Assembly (NCBI RefSeq): GCF_937891315.1 | Contig: NZ_CALAGI010000134.1 | Span: forward strand, 1-29,699 | Direction of reading: 5' to 3' | DNA length: 29,699 nucleotides | Source: an uncultured Amaricoccus sp. | GTDB lineage: Bacteria > Pseudomonadota > Alphaproteobacteria > Rhodobacterales > Rhodobacteraceae | Part shown: positions 1 to 7,540 of the stretch, piece by piece | Numbering within the stretch: position 1 is the first letter of the stretch | How the letters are laid out: each line of letters starts with the position of its first letter | The notes under the pieces: generated by a model | The model's input: only the letters and a program-made list of their open reading frames with translations | Told to the model about the DNA's origin: nothing | The model's database searches: none | Made by a program: the position numbers and the translations under genes

Positions 1-458
1 ATATGGAGCGCCTTGGTCAAGGGGCGACCGAGGCTCGCGCCGATCGCCTGCGCGAAGGCGCCGAGGATCGCATCGAGATGCACCCGGCAGAGCGCCATGT
101 CGATCGCGGTGAAGGCGCGCGGCATGGCACGGGGCAGGGTGCCGGGATCGCCGCCGAGCATCAGGTCGACGAGGTGATAGGCGAGCTCCGATTGCCCGGC
201 GATCAGGCCCGGCGTATCGGCGTCCTCGATCTCGACGACGCCGAGCATCGCAGGCACCACGATCCCGCCCGCCGCGTCGGCGAGCCGCGTGACCCGCGGG
301 TGGCTCGTGGTCGCGGAGATCGTGGTCTTGACCAGCGGGCGTAGCCGGTCCTCGATCCCCCGGGCGAAGGTTTCGCCGATCAGGTCGGAATCGGGCAGGG
401 GCGAACGTGCCACCCCGGATCGTCTCAGCTTCTTCGTCAGCACACTGTCGGACGGCAT
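1..458 (-). CDS. fliM: Flagellar motor switch protein FliM (N-terminal 152 residues; cut by the window edge)
   Basis: Reading the minus strand from the ATG at 458 gives 152 codons without a stop, running off the left edge. FliM is part of the cytoplasmic C-ring and sets rotation direction and torque together with FliG and FliN. The visible segments LIGETFARGIEDRLRPL (about residues 25-41), the AYHLVDLMLGGDPG stretch and the FTAIDMALC segment match the CheC-like middle domain of FliM. The E. coli-type CheY-binding N-terminus (LSQxEIDALL) is absent; the protein begins with a short basic stretch (LTKKLRR). It lies divergent from motB and beside hook and rod genes, which supports the call. The family and general role are well supported. 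How it responds to CheY is unknown. The C-terminal FliN-like domain is outside the window. Confidence 0.88.
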   Translation of the reverse strand, partial: MPSDSVLTKKLRRSGVARSPLPDSDLIGETFARGIEDRLRPLVKTTISATTSHPRVTRLADAAGGIVVPAMLGVVEIEDADTPGLIAGQSELAYHLVDLMLGGDPGTLPRAMPRAFTAIDMALCRVHLDAILGAFAQAIGASLGRPLTKALH

Positions 459-637
459 CAGGCTTCTCCCGCGCTGCGCGCCCGGCGGAGTCTCGGCGGC
501 AATTCTTGCCAAAGTCTGAAGGAAGCCCGGTCAATTCTTGACGAATGCGCGTTCGAAGCCTCGCCGCGGCGCGGCATGGGGTAACGCGCGCTTCAGGGTT
601 TTGCCTTTATCTCGCTGGCGGGGACGAGGGGAATGCG

Positions 638-1441
638 ATGGAACGCGGCGCGCCGGGCAACGTAACGATCATCAAGCGCAAGAAGGTGGTGGCCGGCGGC
701 CATCACGGCGGAGCATGGAAGGTGGCCTACGCCGACTTCGTGACCGCGATGATGGCCTTCTTCCTGCTGATGTGGCTGCTGAGCGTCAGCGACGAGGAAA
801 CGCGCCTCGGCCTCGCCGACTATTTCAGCCCGACGATCCCGATCCACACGACCCGCGGTGGCGGCGACGGTCCGTTCGATGGCGCGAGCATGTTCAGCCA
901 GGACGTGCTGACCCAGGACGAGACTGGCCAGAAGGGCGATCCCGAGGTGCTGGACCAGCTTGACCAGTCGGACCAGAGCCTCTGGGACCTGCGCGAACAG
1001 CTCACGGGCGGCAGCGGCGACGCCGTCGAGGCCGATCCCCTGCTGAAGCATATCCGCACCCGCGTGACCGACGAGGGCTTGATCGTCGAGGTGTTCGACA
1101 TCGAGGGCTCGCCGCTCTTCGACGGCGACACCGCCCGGCCGAACGCGATCTTCGAACGGCTGCTCGCCATGATCGGCCGCGTCGCGGCGCGGATCGCGAA
1201 CCCGATCGCCGTCACGGGCCATCTTGCGAAGAGCGACACCGGCATGGACCGGCCCGATCCCTGGACGCTCTCGACCAACCGGGCGCAGCTGGCGCGCGAG
1301 CATCTGCAGGCCGCCGGCGTCGCCGACACGCGCATCGCCCGCGTCACCGGCAAGGCGGACCGCGACCCGGTGGCGGAGGATGGTTCCGATTCGCGGAACC
1401 GCCGGATCGAGATCACGCTCCTGCGGCGGTTCAATCCTTGA
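638..1441 (+). CDS. motB: Flagellar motor stator protein MotB
   Basis: 267 residues. MotB forms the proton-conducting stator with MotA and anchors it to peptidoglycan. After a basic N-terminus there is one membrane segment (about residues 30-48, starting YADFVTAMMAFF); Asp33 is the expected proton-binding aspartate. The C-terminal half is an OmpA-like domain ending SRNRRIEITLL. The usual GHTD motif of that domain reads GHLA here, while the downstream LSxxRA-type segment (LSTNRAQLA) is kept. The ATG at 638 is chosen because GAGGGG sits six bases before it and the protein then begins at the conserved basic and membrane region; an open frame reaches upstream to 545 but adds no recognisable sequence. 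No motA gene is next to it. The protein is somewhat shorter than E. coli MotB. Confidence 0.92.
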   Translation: MERGAPGNVTIIKRKKVVAGGHHGGAWKVAYADFVTAMMAFFLLMWLLSVSDEETRLGLADYFSPTIPIHTTRGGGDGPFDGASMFSQDVLTQDETGQKGDPEVLDQLDQSDQSLWDLREQLTGGSGDAVEADPLLKHIRTRVTDEGLIVEVFDIEGSPLFDGDTARPNAIFERLLAMIGRVAARIANPIAVTGHLAKSDTGMDRPDPWTLSTNRAQLAREHLQAAGVADTRIARVTGKADRDPVAEDGSDSRNRRIEITLLRRFNP

Positions 1442-1461
1442 ATCGCCCTTGTTTCACGGCG

Positions 1462-1476
1462 TTAGCGGGATCTTAA
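1462..1476 (+). promoter_or_regulatory. CtrA-like box upstream of flgE (weak)
   Basis: The sequence is TTAG, seven bases, TTAA. The CtrA consensus in alphaproteobacteria is TTAA-N7-TTAA, so there is one mismatch. It lies about 113 bases before the flgE start, in the 147-base gap after motB. CtrA controls flagellar genes in many alphaproteobacteria, so the location is sensible, but a one-mismatch site can occur by chance. Confidence 0.3.
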
Positions 1477-1588
1477 GCCCCGGTGCCAAAGGATGCGCGC
1501 GACACCACCCCTCATGGTGAGCGCCGGACGCCGACCACCCACGGACAAGGTCCACGCGGACCTGCACGAACAAAAGGACCGAGTTGCA

Positions 1589-2941
1589 ATGGGTATCTCC
1601 TCATCGATGAACGCCGGCGTCGCCGGTCTCAACGCGAATGCCAACAAGCTCGGGACCATCGCCGACAATATCGCGAACTCCCAGACCAACGGCTACAAGC
1701 GGGCGGATGTCGACTTCGCCTCGATGACGGTCAACGACGCGCGCACCTCCTATGCCATCGGCGGCGGGCGCTCCTATACCGCGGGCGGCGTGACGACCAC
1801 CGCGATCTTCAATATCGAAGCCAAGGGCGCGGTCACCGGCACCGACAATGCGACGGACATCGCGATCTCTGGCCGCGGCATGCTGCCGGTGACCTCGATC
1901 GCCTCGGTCGGCGGGAACGCCTCGGACCAGGATTTGATGCTGACCTCGACCGGTTCGTTCGATATCAACGCCAAAGGCTATCTCACCACCTCCTCGGGCC
2001 TCGTGCTGCTCGGATGGGCGGCGAACGCCAACGGGACCATCCCGGCCCAGCCGCGCGATTCCGCCTCCGGCCTCCAGCCGGTGCGGGTCAATCTCTCCGG
2101 CACCGCGGCGCTGCCCAGTTCGGAAATCGTGGTGAATGCGAACCTGCCGGCCACCGCGACCGCGGCCGGCTCCACCGGCGACGCGCAGCCGATCAATGTC
2201 GAGTATTTCGACAATCTCGGCGCGGCGCAGACCCTGTCGATGACCTTCACCCCGACCGTCCCGGCGGCGGGCAACCCGAATTCCAACACCTGGACGCTCG
2301 ATATCGTCGATCAGGCGACGGGTCTTTCGGCCGGCAGCTACCAGATTGTCTTCAGCACCGCCTCGGGCAACGCCGGCAACATCGCCTCGGTCACCCAACT
2401 CGTGGCCGGTGCGACGCCGCCCTCGACCACCTACGACGCGACCACCGGCGAGATGTCGCTGCAGCTCGGCGACCAGGCGATCGCGATCCAGCTCGGCTCG
2501 ACCGACGCCGCCGGCGCGCATCACCTGACGCAGCTCTCCTCGACCTTCTCCTCCTCGGGCGTGACCAAGGACGGCAACGCGGCCGGCACCTTCACCGGCT
2601 TGAGCATCGACGAGAAGGGCCTGCTCAGCGCCAGCTATTCCACCGGCTTCAGCCGGGTGATCTACCAGATCCCGGTCGCGGACGTGCCGAACCTCAATGG
2701 CCTGCGCGTGCTCGACAACCAGAGCTACGCCGTGTCGAGCGAGAGCGGCCCGCTGTTTCTCTACGACGCGGGCACCGGGCCGGTCGGCGGCATCGAGGGC
2801 TTCGCGCTCGAGCAGTCGACCACCGACACCGCGAACGAGCTGACGCAGCTGATCCAGACCCAGCGCGCCTATTCGTCGAACGCCAAGATCATCCAGACCG
2901 TCGACGAGATGATGCAGGAAACCACCAACCTGAAGCGTTGA
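1589..2941 (+). CDS. flgE: Flagellar hook protein FlgE
   Basis: 450 residues. FlgE polymerises into the hook, the universal joint between rod and filament. The N-terminal rod/hook signature is present (MNAGVAGLNANANKLGTIAD, then NIANSQTNGYKR), and the C-terminus has the family helix (LIQTQRAYSSNAKIIQTVDE, then MMQETTNLKR). The middle is rich in Thr, Ser, Ala and Gly, as expected for the exposed hook domains. There is no cleaved signal peptide, which fits type III flagellar export. ATG 1589 is chosen because AAGGA precedes it by about ten bases and the mature-type N-terminus MGISSSMNAG begins there; the frame is open upstream to 1493 without family similarity. It leads the flgEKLI block, with 29 bases to flgK. 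Confidence 0.94.
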   Translation: MGISSSMNAGVAGLNANANKLGTIADNIANSQTNGYKRADVDFASMTVNDARTSYAIGGGRSYTAGGVTTTAIFNIEAKGAVTGTDNATDIAISGRGMLPVTSIASVGGNASDQDLMLTSTGSFDINAKGYLTTSSGLVLLGWAANANGTIPAQPRDSASGLQPVRVNLSGTAALPSSEIVVNANLPATATAAGSTGDAQPINVEYFDNLGAAQTLSMTFTPTVPAAGNPNSNTWTLDIVDQATGLSAGSYQIVFSTASGNAGNIASVTQLVAGATPPSTTYDATTGEMSLQLGDQAIAIQLGSTDAAGAHHLTQLSSTFSSSGVTKDGNAAGTFTGLSIDEKGLLSASYSTGFSRVIYQIPVADVPNLNGLRVLDNQSYAVSSESGPLFLYDAGTGPVGGIEGFALEQSTTDTANELTQLIQTQRAYSSNAKIIQTVDEMMQETTNLKR

Positions 2942-2970
2942 TCCGCCCGGCCTGACGAGAGGTTCGCCCG

Positions 2971-4440
2971 ATGAGCATTTCCAGCGCTTTCAACAACGCC
3001 GCGTCGGGCCTAAGAGCGACATCGCGGCTGGCCAGCACGATCTCCAACAACGTGTCGAACGCGTTGACCGCGGGCTATGCCAAGCGGACGACGAGCCTCG
3101 GTTCCTCGTCCGCGGGCGGGGTCGGGACCGGCGTCACGATCGGCGCCACCACCCGCGCGGAGAGCATCTATCTGACCACCGAGCGTCGTCTCGCCGACGC
3201 GACCCTCGCTTCGACCACCGCTCAGTCGGACGCCTATGACCGGCTGATGACGGCCATGGGCGAGGCCGGCGTCGACGGATCGCTGTCAGCCAATGCCACC
3301 GCGCTCGAGACCGCGCTGATGGCGGCGGTCGCTTCGCCGCAATCGACGACGATCCTGACCCAGGCGATGGATTCCGCGCGCAACCTCGTCGCCTCTCTGA
3401 ACGCCATCGCCGATGAAGCCTCCACGCTGAGGACCGAAGCGGACACCGCGATCGCCCGCCAGGTTTCGAAGGTCAACGAAAACCTGCGCCGGATCGACGA
3501 CCTTAACTCCAGGATCCAGAATCTGGATCTGCAGGGCGTCGATACGCTGTCGCTCAAGGACGAGCGCGGCCTGCTGATCGACGGGATCTCCTCGATCATC
3601 CCGGTACGCGCGGTCAATCGCAGCGGCGGACAGGTGGCGATCTACACCCAGAACGGCGCGGCGCTGCTCGACGGCACGGTGTGGGAGCTGAGCTTCGACG
3701 CGGCGCCGACCACCGTTACCTACGACCTGACCGTCGGGAACGGCGCGCTTGGCGGGCTTCGGCAGGATCAGGGCGCCTTCTCGGGCCTCGTCGATATCAC
3801 CACCGGGACCGGAACCGGAGCGATGGACGGCGGGTCGCTGTCCGCGCTCTTCCAGATCCGCGACCGTCTGGTGCCCGAATTCACCGCCGAGGTCGATGGC
3901 TTCGCCAATGATCTGATCGGGCGGTTCCGCGACCTGATGCCGGCCGCCGCGCTGGATGGGGCCGGCAACGGGCTTTTCGTCGACGCGACCGGCTCCGGCA
4001 CCACCGGCCTGTCGTCGCGGATCGCGGTCAACGCCGCGGCCGATCCCGATCAGGGCGGTTATGTCTGGCGGCTGCGCGACGGCCTCTCGGCGGTGACCGA
4101 AGGCACGGCGGGCAACGCCTCCGTCCTGCAGACGATGACCGACGCGATGGCGCAATCGCGCCAGCCGACCGGGCTGATCTCGCAGAGCGCCCGCGCCAAC
4201 AGCGCGACCATGGCCTCCGAGATTTCCGCCTTCTTCGCCGGCAAGGCGGCGCGCAGCGACGATGATCTCGCCTTCATCACCGCGCGTCAGGCGACGCTGT
4301 CGGAGCAGGAGCTGAATTTCACTGGCGTCGATAGCGACAGCGAGCTCGAATATCTGACCATGGTCGAACAGGCCTACGCCGCCAACGCCAAGGTGCTGAC
4401 CACGATCGACAACCTGATGCAGCTGCTGCTGGAGATGTGA
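2971..4440 (+). CDS. flgK: Flagellar hook-associated protein 1, FlgK
   Basis: 489 residues. FlgK forms the first junction zone between hook and filament. The N-terminal signature SISSAFNNAASGLRATSRL followed by STISNNVSNALTAGYAKR, and the C-terminal helix ending LTMVEQAYAANAKVLTTIDN, are those of the hook/rod family; the terminal helices flank a long variable middle. The length is somewhat below the roughly 550 residues of E. coli FlgK, and the loss is in the middle domain. It is preceded by GAGAGG about seven bases before the ATG and is followed by flgL after a four-base gap, so the two are probably co-translated. Confidence 0.93.
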   Translation: MSISSAFNNAASGLRATSRLASTISNNVSNALTAGYAKRTTSLGSSSAGGVGTGVTIGATTRAESIYLTTERRLADATLASTTAQSDAYDRLMTAMGEAGVDGSLSANATALETALMAAVASPQSTTILTQAMDSARNLVASLNAIADEASTLRTEADTAIARQVSKVNENLRRIDDLNSRIQNLDLQGVDTLSLKDERGLLIDGISSIIPVRAVNRSGGQVAIYTQNGAALLDGTVWELSFDAAPTTVTYDLTVGNGALGGLRQDQGAFSGLVDITTGTGTGAMDGGSLSALFQIRDRLVPEFTAEVDGFANDLIGRFRDLMPAAALDGAGNGLFVDATGSGTTGLSSRIAVNAAADPDQGGYVWRLRDGLSAVTEGTAGNASVLQTMTDAMAQSRQPTGLISQSARANSATMASEISAFFAGKAARSDDDLAFITARQATLSEQELNFTGVDSDSELEYLTMVEQAYAANAKVLTTIDNLMQLLLEM

Positions 4441-4444
4441 GAAG

Positions 4445-5452
4445 ATGAAGATCTCCGGAACCTCCGACCTCGGTCGCCTCGCCAACATGCAGAAGCGTGC
4501 GATCGACACCCGCGCCTCGCTGAACCGCGCCGCGACCGAGATGACGACGGGCGAGAACGCCAGCCGCTACGAGGCGACCGCGGGCAATCTGACGCGGCTC
4601 TTCGCGCTGGAGCGCTCGCTCGATCGCAACGCGGTCTTCACCGAGACGATCGAGCTGACCGAGATCCGGCTCGACACCGTGCAGAACGGCCTCGGCTTGA
4701 TCCTGAAGCCGATCGAGGATCTGTCGGTCAATCTCGCCACCTCGGTCGGTCTCGGCGACGTCTCGAACAGCCTCCTGCATGCGAATACCGCGCGGAACGC
4801 CTTCGCCGACACGGTGAGCGTGCTGAATTCGCAGGTCCAGGGCCTGTCGCTCTTCGCCGGCACCGCGACGGATGGTCCGGCGCTGGCCTCGGCGGACTCG
4901 ATCCTCGCCGATCTCGACGCGCTCGCCGCGGGGTCCGCGACGGCGACGGATGCGATCGCCGCGATCGATGACTATTTCTCGGCCACCGGCGCCTTTCGCA
5001 CGAGTGGCTACATCGGATCGACCGACGACCTCGCCGCCGTCGATATCGGCGAGGGCCGCCGGCTCAAATATGCCGTGCGCGCCGACGCCGACGAGATCAT
5101 CGCCGTCCTGCGCTCGCAGGCGCTCGCCGCCGTGGTCGCGGGTGGCGCCTTCTCGGGCGACACCGCCGCCCGGATGGAGATGCTTGGCGCGGCCGGCAAC
5201 AGCATGCTCGCCGCGAAGGAGGGCGTGCTGGACCTCCGCGCCGCCGTCGGCGTGTCGCAGAACGCGCTGGAGCGGGGGAAGGCTTCCCGCGTCTCCGAGC
5301 GCGACACGCTCGATCTCGCGCGAAACCAGATCCTCGAGATCGACTATGACGCCGCCGCCTCGCGCTATCAGGCGCTCGAGACGCAGCTCAACGTGATCTA
5401 CACCGTGACCTCGCGGCTGGCCGACCTCAGCTACACGAATTTCATGAAATAG
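4445..5452 (+). CDS. flgL: Flagellar hook-associated protein 3, FlgL
   Basis: 335 residues. FlgL forms the second junction zone, between FlgK and the flagellin filament, and is a flagellin relative. The N-terminus (ISGTSDLGRLANMQKRAIDT, then RASLNRAATEMTTG) and the C-terminal coiled region (ARNQILEIDYDAAASRYQAL, then ETQLNVIYTVTSRL) are flagellin-like helices that pair in the assembled structure. It starts four bases after the flgK stop and ends seven bases before flgI, whose ribosome-binding site overlaps the flgL stop. Distinction from flagellin itself rests on the gene order and on the lack of a typical flagellin N-terminus. Confidence 0.9.
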   Translation: MKISGTSDLGRLANMQKRAIDTRASLNRAATEMTTGENASRYEATAGNLTRLFALERSLDRNAVFTETIELTEIRLDTVQNGLGLILKPIEDLSVNLATSVGLGDVSNSLLHANTARNAFADTVSVLNSQVQGLSLFAGTATDGPALASADSILADLDALAAGSATATDAIAAIDDYFSATGAFRTSGYIGSTDDLAAVDIGEGRRLKYAVRADADEIIAVLRSQALAAVVAGGAFSGDTAARMEMLGAAGNSMLAAKEGVLDLRAAVGVSQNALERGKASRVSERDTLDLARNQILEIDYDAAASRYQALETQLNVIYTVTSRLADLSYTNFMK

Positions 5453-5459
5453 GGCGGAC

Positions 5460-6581
5460 ATGCGCTTGCCATATCTCGGCTGCCTGCTGGCGTTGCTGGT
5501 GCTCTGGTTCGGGGGCATCGCCGGCCCGGGCATGGCCTCGCCCGCGCGCATCAAGGATCTCGTCGAGATGGACGGCGTTCGCGGCAACGACCTTCTCGGT
5601 TACGGCCTCGTCGTCGGGCTCAACAATTCCGGCGACAGCCTGCGCAATTCGCCTTTCACCGAAGATGCGATCGTCAATCTGCTGGAGCGGCTCGGCGTCA
5701 ATGTGACGGGCGAACAGATCCGCGCCCGCAACGTCGCCGCCGTGCTCGTCACCGCGACCCTGCCGCCGTTCAGCCGCGCAGGCAGCCAGATCGATGTCAC
5801 GGTCTCCGCGATCGGCGACGCCTCGAGCCTGCTCGGCGGCACCCTTGTCATGACCCCGCTGAACGCCGCGGACGGCCAGATCTACGCGGTCGCGCAGGGC
5901 TCGATCATCGCCGGCGGCGTGGTGGCCGCGGGCGAAGCCTCGAGCGTGACCCAGGGCGTGCCGACCGCCGGGATCATCCCGTCGGGCGCGCGGGTCGAGC
6001 GTGAGGTCGCCTTCGATTTCACCTCCGTCCGCGAGATGCGTCTCGCGCTGCGCAATCCCGATTTCACCACCGCCGCGCGCATCGCCACGGCGATCAACCG
6101 CGACGTTGGCACCCGGGTGGCCGAGATGCTCGATTCCGGCACCGTGCGGCTCGATCTCGCGAAGGCCGGCATCGACACGCCGGCGCTCCTCATGGCGCAG
6201 ATCGAGAATATCGAGGTGCAGACCTCGACCAAGGCGCGCGTGGTGGTGGATCAGCGTTCGGGCACCATAATCCTCGGCTCGGACGTGCGGATCAGCCGTG
6301 TCGCGGTGACGCAGGGCTCGCTGACGCTGCAGGTCGAGGAGGCGCCGCTGGTCGTGCAGCCGAACCCCTTTGCCAACGGCGAGACCGTGGTCATTCCGCG
6401 CACCGATGCCTCGATCACCGAGCAGCCTGGCAACGGCCTCGCCATCGTCGAGAGTTCGGTTTCGCTGCCGCAGGTGGTCGCCGGCCTCAACGCGCTCGGC
6501 GTCTCGGCCCGCGACATGATCGACATCCTGAAGTCGATCAAGGCGGCCGGCGCGCTCCACGCCGAATTCATCGTCCAGTAG
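5460..6581 (+). CDS. flgI: Flagellar P-ring protein FlgI
   Basis: 373 residues, the usual length. FlgI is a periplasmic protein that assembles as the P-ring around the rod in the peptidoglycan layer. It has an N-terminal signal peptide (hydrophobic core about residues 7-22, likely cleavage after GMA), then the highly conserved start of the mature protein, ARIKDLVEMDGVRGNDLLGY followed by GLVVGLNNSGDSL. The C-terminus GVSARDMIDILKSIKAAGAL is also typical. The start is fixed by AGGGCGG immediately upstream, overlapping the flgL stop. It is the last gene of the flagellar block in this window. Confidence 0.97.
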   Translation: MRLPYLGCLLALLVLWFGGIAGPGMASPARIKDLVEMDGVRGNDLLGYGLVVGLNNSGDSLRNSPFTEDAIVNLLERLGVNVTGEQIRARNVAAVLVTATLPPFSRAGSQIDVTVSAIGDASSLLGGTLVMTPLNAADGQIYAVAQGSIIAGGVVAAGEASSVTQGVPTAGIIPSGARVEREVAFDFTSVREMRLALRNPDFTTAARIATAINRDVGTRVAEMLDSGTVRLDLAKAGIDTPALLMAQIENIEVQTSTKARVVVDQRSGTIILGSDVRISRVAVTQGSLTLQVEEAPLVVQPNPFANGETVVIPRTDASITEQPGNGLAIVESSVSLPQVVAGLNALGVSARDMIDILKSIKAAGALHAEFIVQ

Positions 6582-6615
6582 GCCGCGCGGGAGCGAAGCG
6601 CCGGGCGCCGCGGCC
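6582..6615. terminator. Hairpin between convergent flgI and the ImuA-like gene
   Basis: GGCCGCG (6582-6588) pairs with CGCGGCC (6609-6615), with further GC-rich pairing possible in the 20-base loop. It fills the 38-base gap between the two convergent stop codons. There is no T-run, so it would be at most a weak or factor-assisted terminator serving both strands. Confidence 0.4.
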
Positions 6616-6619
6616 ACCG

Positions 6620-7213
6620 TCAAGGCGGGCCGGGCAGGGGGGTCAGCCAGGGTCTTCCGGCTTCCAGTGACATTTCCCAGGAGCCGGGCGGGATGGCGCG
6701 GGCGCGCAGGCGGTCGAGCCGCCAGCGCGCCCGGCCGTCGCGCGCCCAGCCAGGACGGGGGGCGATCCGCCACCGCGTCTCGACCCCCGTCGCGCCGGCG
6801 CGGTCCTCCGGGGTGAGCAGGAGGGCGGTCGGCGCGCCGCTGCTCGCCTTCGCCGCCAGCAGCAGCCGGCGAACCACCGTGAGGCTCGGCGCGGCCGACA
6901 GCTCGGCCACCACCAAGGGCGCCGGGCCGGCGCGCAGTGCTTCCTCGGTCGCCCGCGGAATGTCGGCCTCGCATCGCGCCGCGCCGAAGATCAGCCGCCC
7001 GGGATCGAGAAAGGCGCGCAACCCGTCCCCCATCGGCCGGTCGGCGATCCAGTCGGGACCGAGCCACAGGATCGGTCCCGACATGGCAGCGCCGACGAGC
7101 ACCGCGAAGACATGCCGCGCGGGGCCGGTGACCTCATGCGCCCGCCCCCGCGCCAGCGCGAGGTCCGGTGCGAACGCGATCTCGGCGGCGGCGATGTCGC
7201 GGTCAATGAGCAT
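6620..7213 (-). CDS. ImuA-like (RecA-related) protein, probable SOS gene
   Basis: 197 residues. The protein resembles the short RecA-like ImuA family, which works with ImuB and DnaE2 in mutagenic SOS repair in many bacteria. Visible family-like segments are ALARGRAHEVTGPA near residue 20, a beta-strand-like GPILWLGPDWIAD, FLDPGRLIFG, and the run LVVAELSAAPSLTVVRRLLL followed by PTALLLTPED. No Walker A motif (GxxxxGKT/S) is present, as is common in ImuA. The assignment comes from recalled pattern similarity, but a perfect LexA box 19 bases before the ATG gives independent support. No imuB or dnaE2 lies beside it; its neighbours are convergent flgI and a divergent GH25 gene. If it is not ImuA, it is an SOS-controlled protein of unknown function. 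Confidence 0.62.
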   Translation of the reverse strand: MLIDRDIAAAEIAFAPDLALARGRAHEVTGPARHVFAVLVGAAMSGPILWLGPDWIADRPMGDGLRAFLDPGRLIFGAARCEADIPRATEEALRAGPAPLVVAELSAAPSLTVVRRLLLAAKASSGAPTALLLTPEDRAGATGVETRWRIAPRPGWARDGRARWRLDRLRARAIPPGSWEMSLEAGRPWLTPLPGPP

Positions 7214-7231
7214 GGCGGTCCGGCGCCGATT

Positions 7232-7269
7232 GTTCGCCTAATGTTCTCATTTCGCCGCGCGCTGGTCAA
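7232..7269 (-). promoter_or_regulatory. LexA (SOS) box with overlapping promoter
   Basis: Positions 7232-7246 read GTTCGCCTAATGTTC, an exact GTTC-N7-GTTC direct repeat, the LexA-binding consensus of alphaproteobacteria. On the minus strand a -35-like TTGACC (7269-7264) is followed after 17 bases by GAACAT (7246-7241), so the box would cover the -10 element and block the promoter when LexA is bound. The box lies 19 bases upstream of the ImuA-like start codon. The exact motif, its place and its target family agree. Confidence 0.75.
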
Positions 7270-7469
7270 GCGCCGCGCCGGCGAAGCGCGTCGCCCGGAC
7301 ATGTTCGAACAGCATCGCCGCGGCGGTGCTGTCCGGCGCCGGATCCTCCGCCCCCCGCCAGGCTCCCCGGGACGCGTGACCGCGCGCCCCATATCGAAAA
7401 ATGGCATGGTCGGACGAAACCCGTCGGGCAAGCACTCGATCGGGCACGCACGCATTCGTTGAATTTCCG

Positions 7470-7498
7470 CTGACGAAGCCGGGAAAAGCGGATAACAT
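7470..7498 (+). promoter_or_regulatory. Candidate sigma-70-type promoter for the GH25 gene
   Basis: CTGACG (7470-7475) and TAACAT (7493-7498) are separated by 17 bases and match the consensus at four of six positions each. They lie 43 bases before the TTG start codon. Confidence 0.35.
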
Positions 7499-7540
7499 GG
7501 CCGAAAAATAACAGGCGATTCGAGCAGGAGTTTTGGGCAG

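Larger units (their letters stand above)
7214..7540. other. Divergent intergenic region between the ImuA-like gene and the GH25 gene
   Basis: This 327-base gap holds the SOS promoter on its left side and a likely promoter for the GH25 gene on its right. Between them is a perfect 12-bp palindrome (TCCGGCGCCGGA, 7332-7343) and GC-rich sequence. A minus-strand stretch ending at a stop at 7247 has coding-like third positions in its last 30 or so codons, but I found no convincing start or family, so no gene is called. Base composition turns clearly more AT-rich from about 7440 to 7575. Confidence 0.5.

Noticed and set aside
459..637. Sigma-54-type promoter in the fliM-motB gap (GG and GC near 495-509).
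   Set aside because: The GG to GC spacing is 11 instead of 10 and the flanking bases fit poorly.
4319..5587. Long minus-strand frames opposite flgL, flgI, cyoB, ftsH and others.
   Set aside because: Expected in high-GC DNA; they are Arg/Gly/His-rich, match no family and lie opposite clearly identified genes.
7247..7348. Minus-strand stretch with coding-like third positions ending at the stop at 7247, just before the LexA box.
   Set aside because: No plausible start with a ribosome-binding site, no family, and the frame passes antisense into the GH25 gene.
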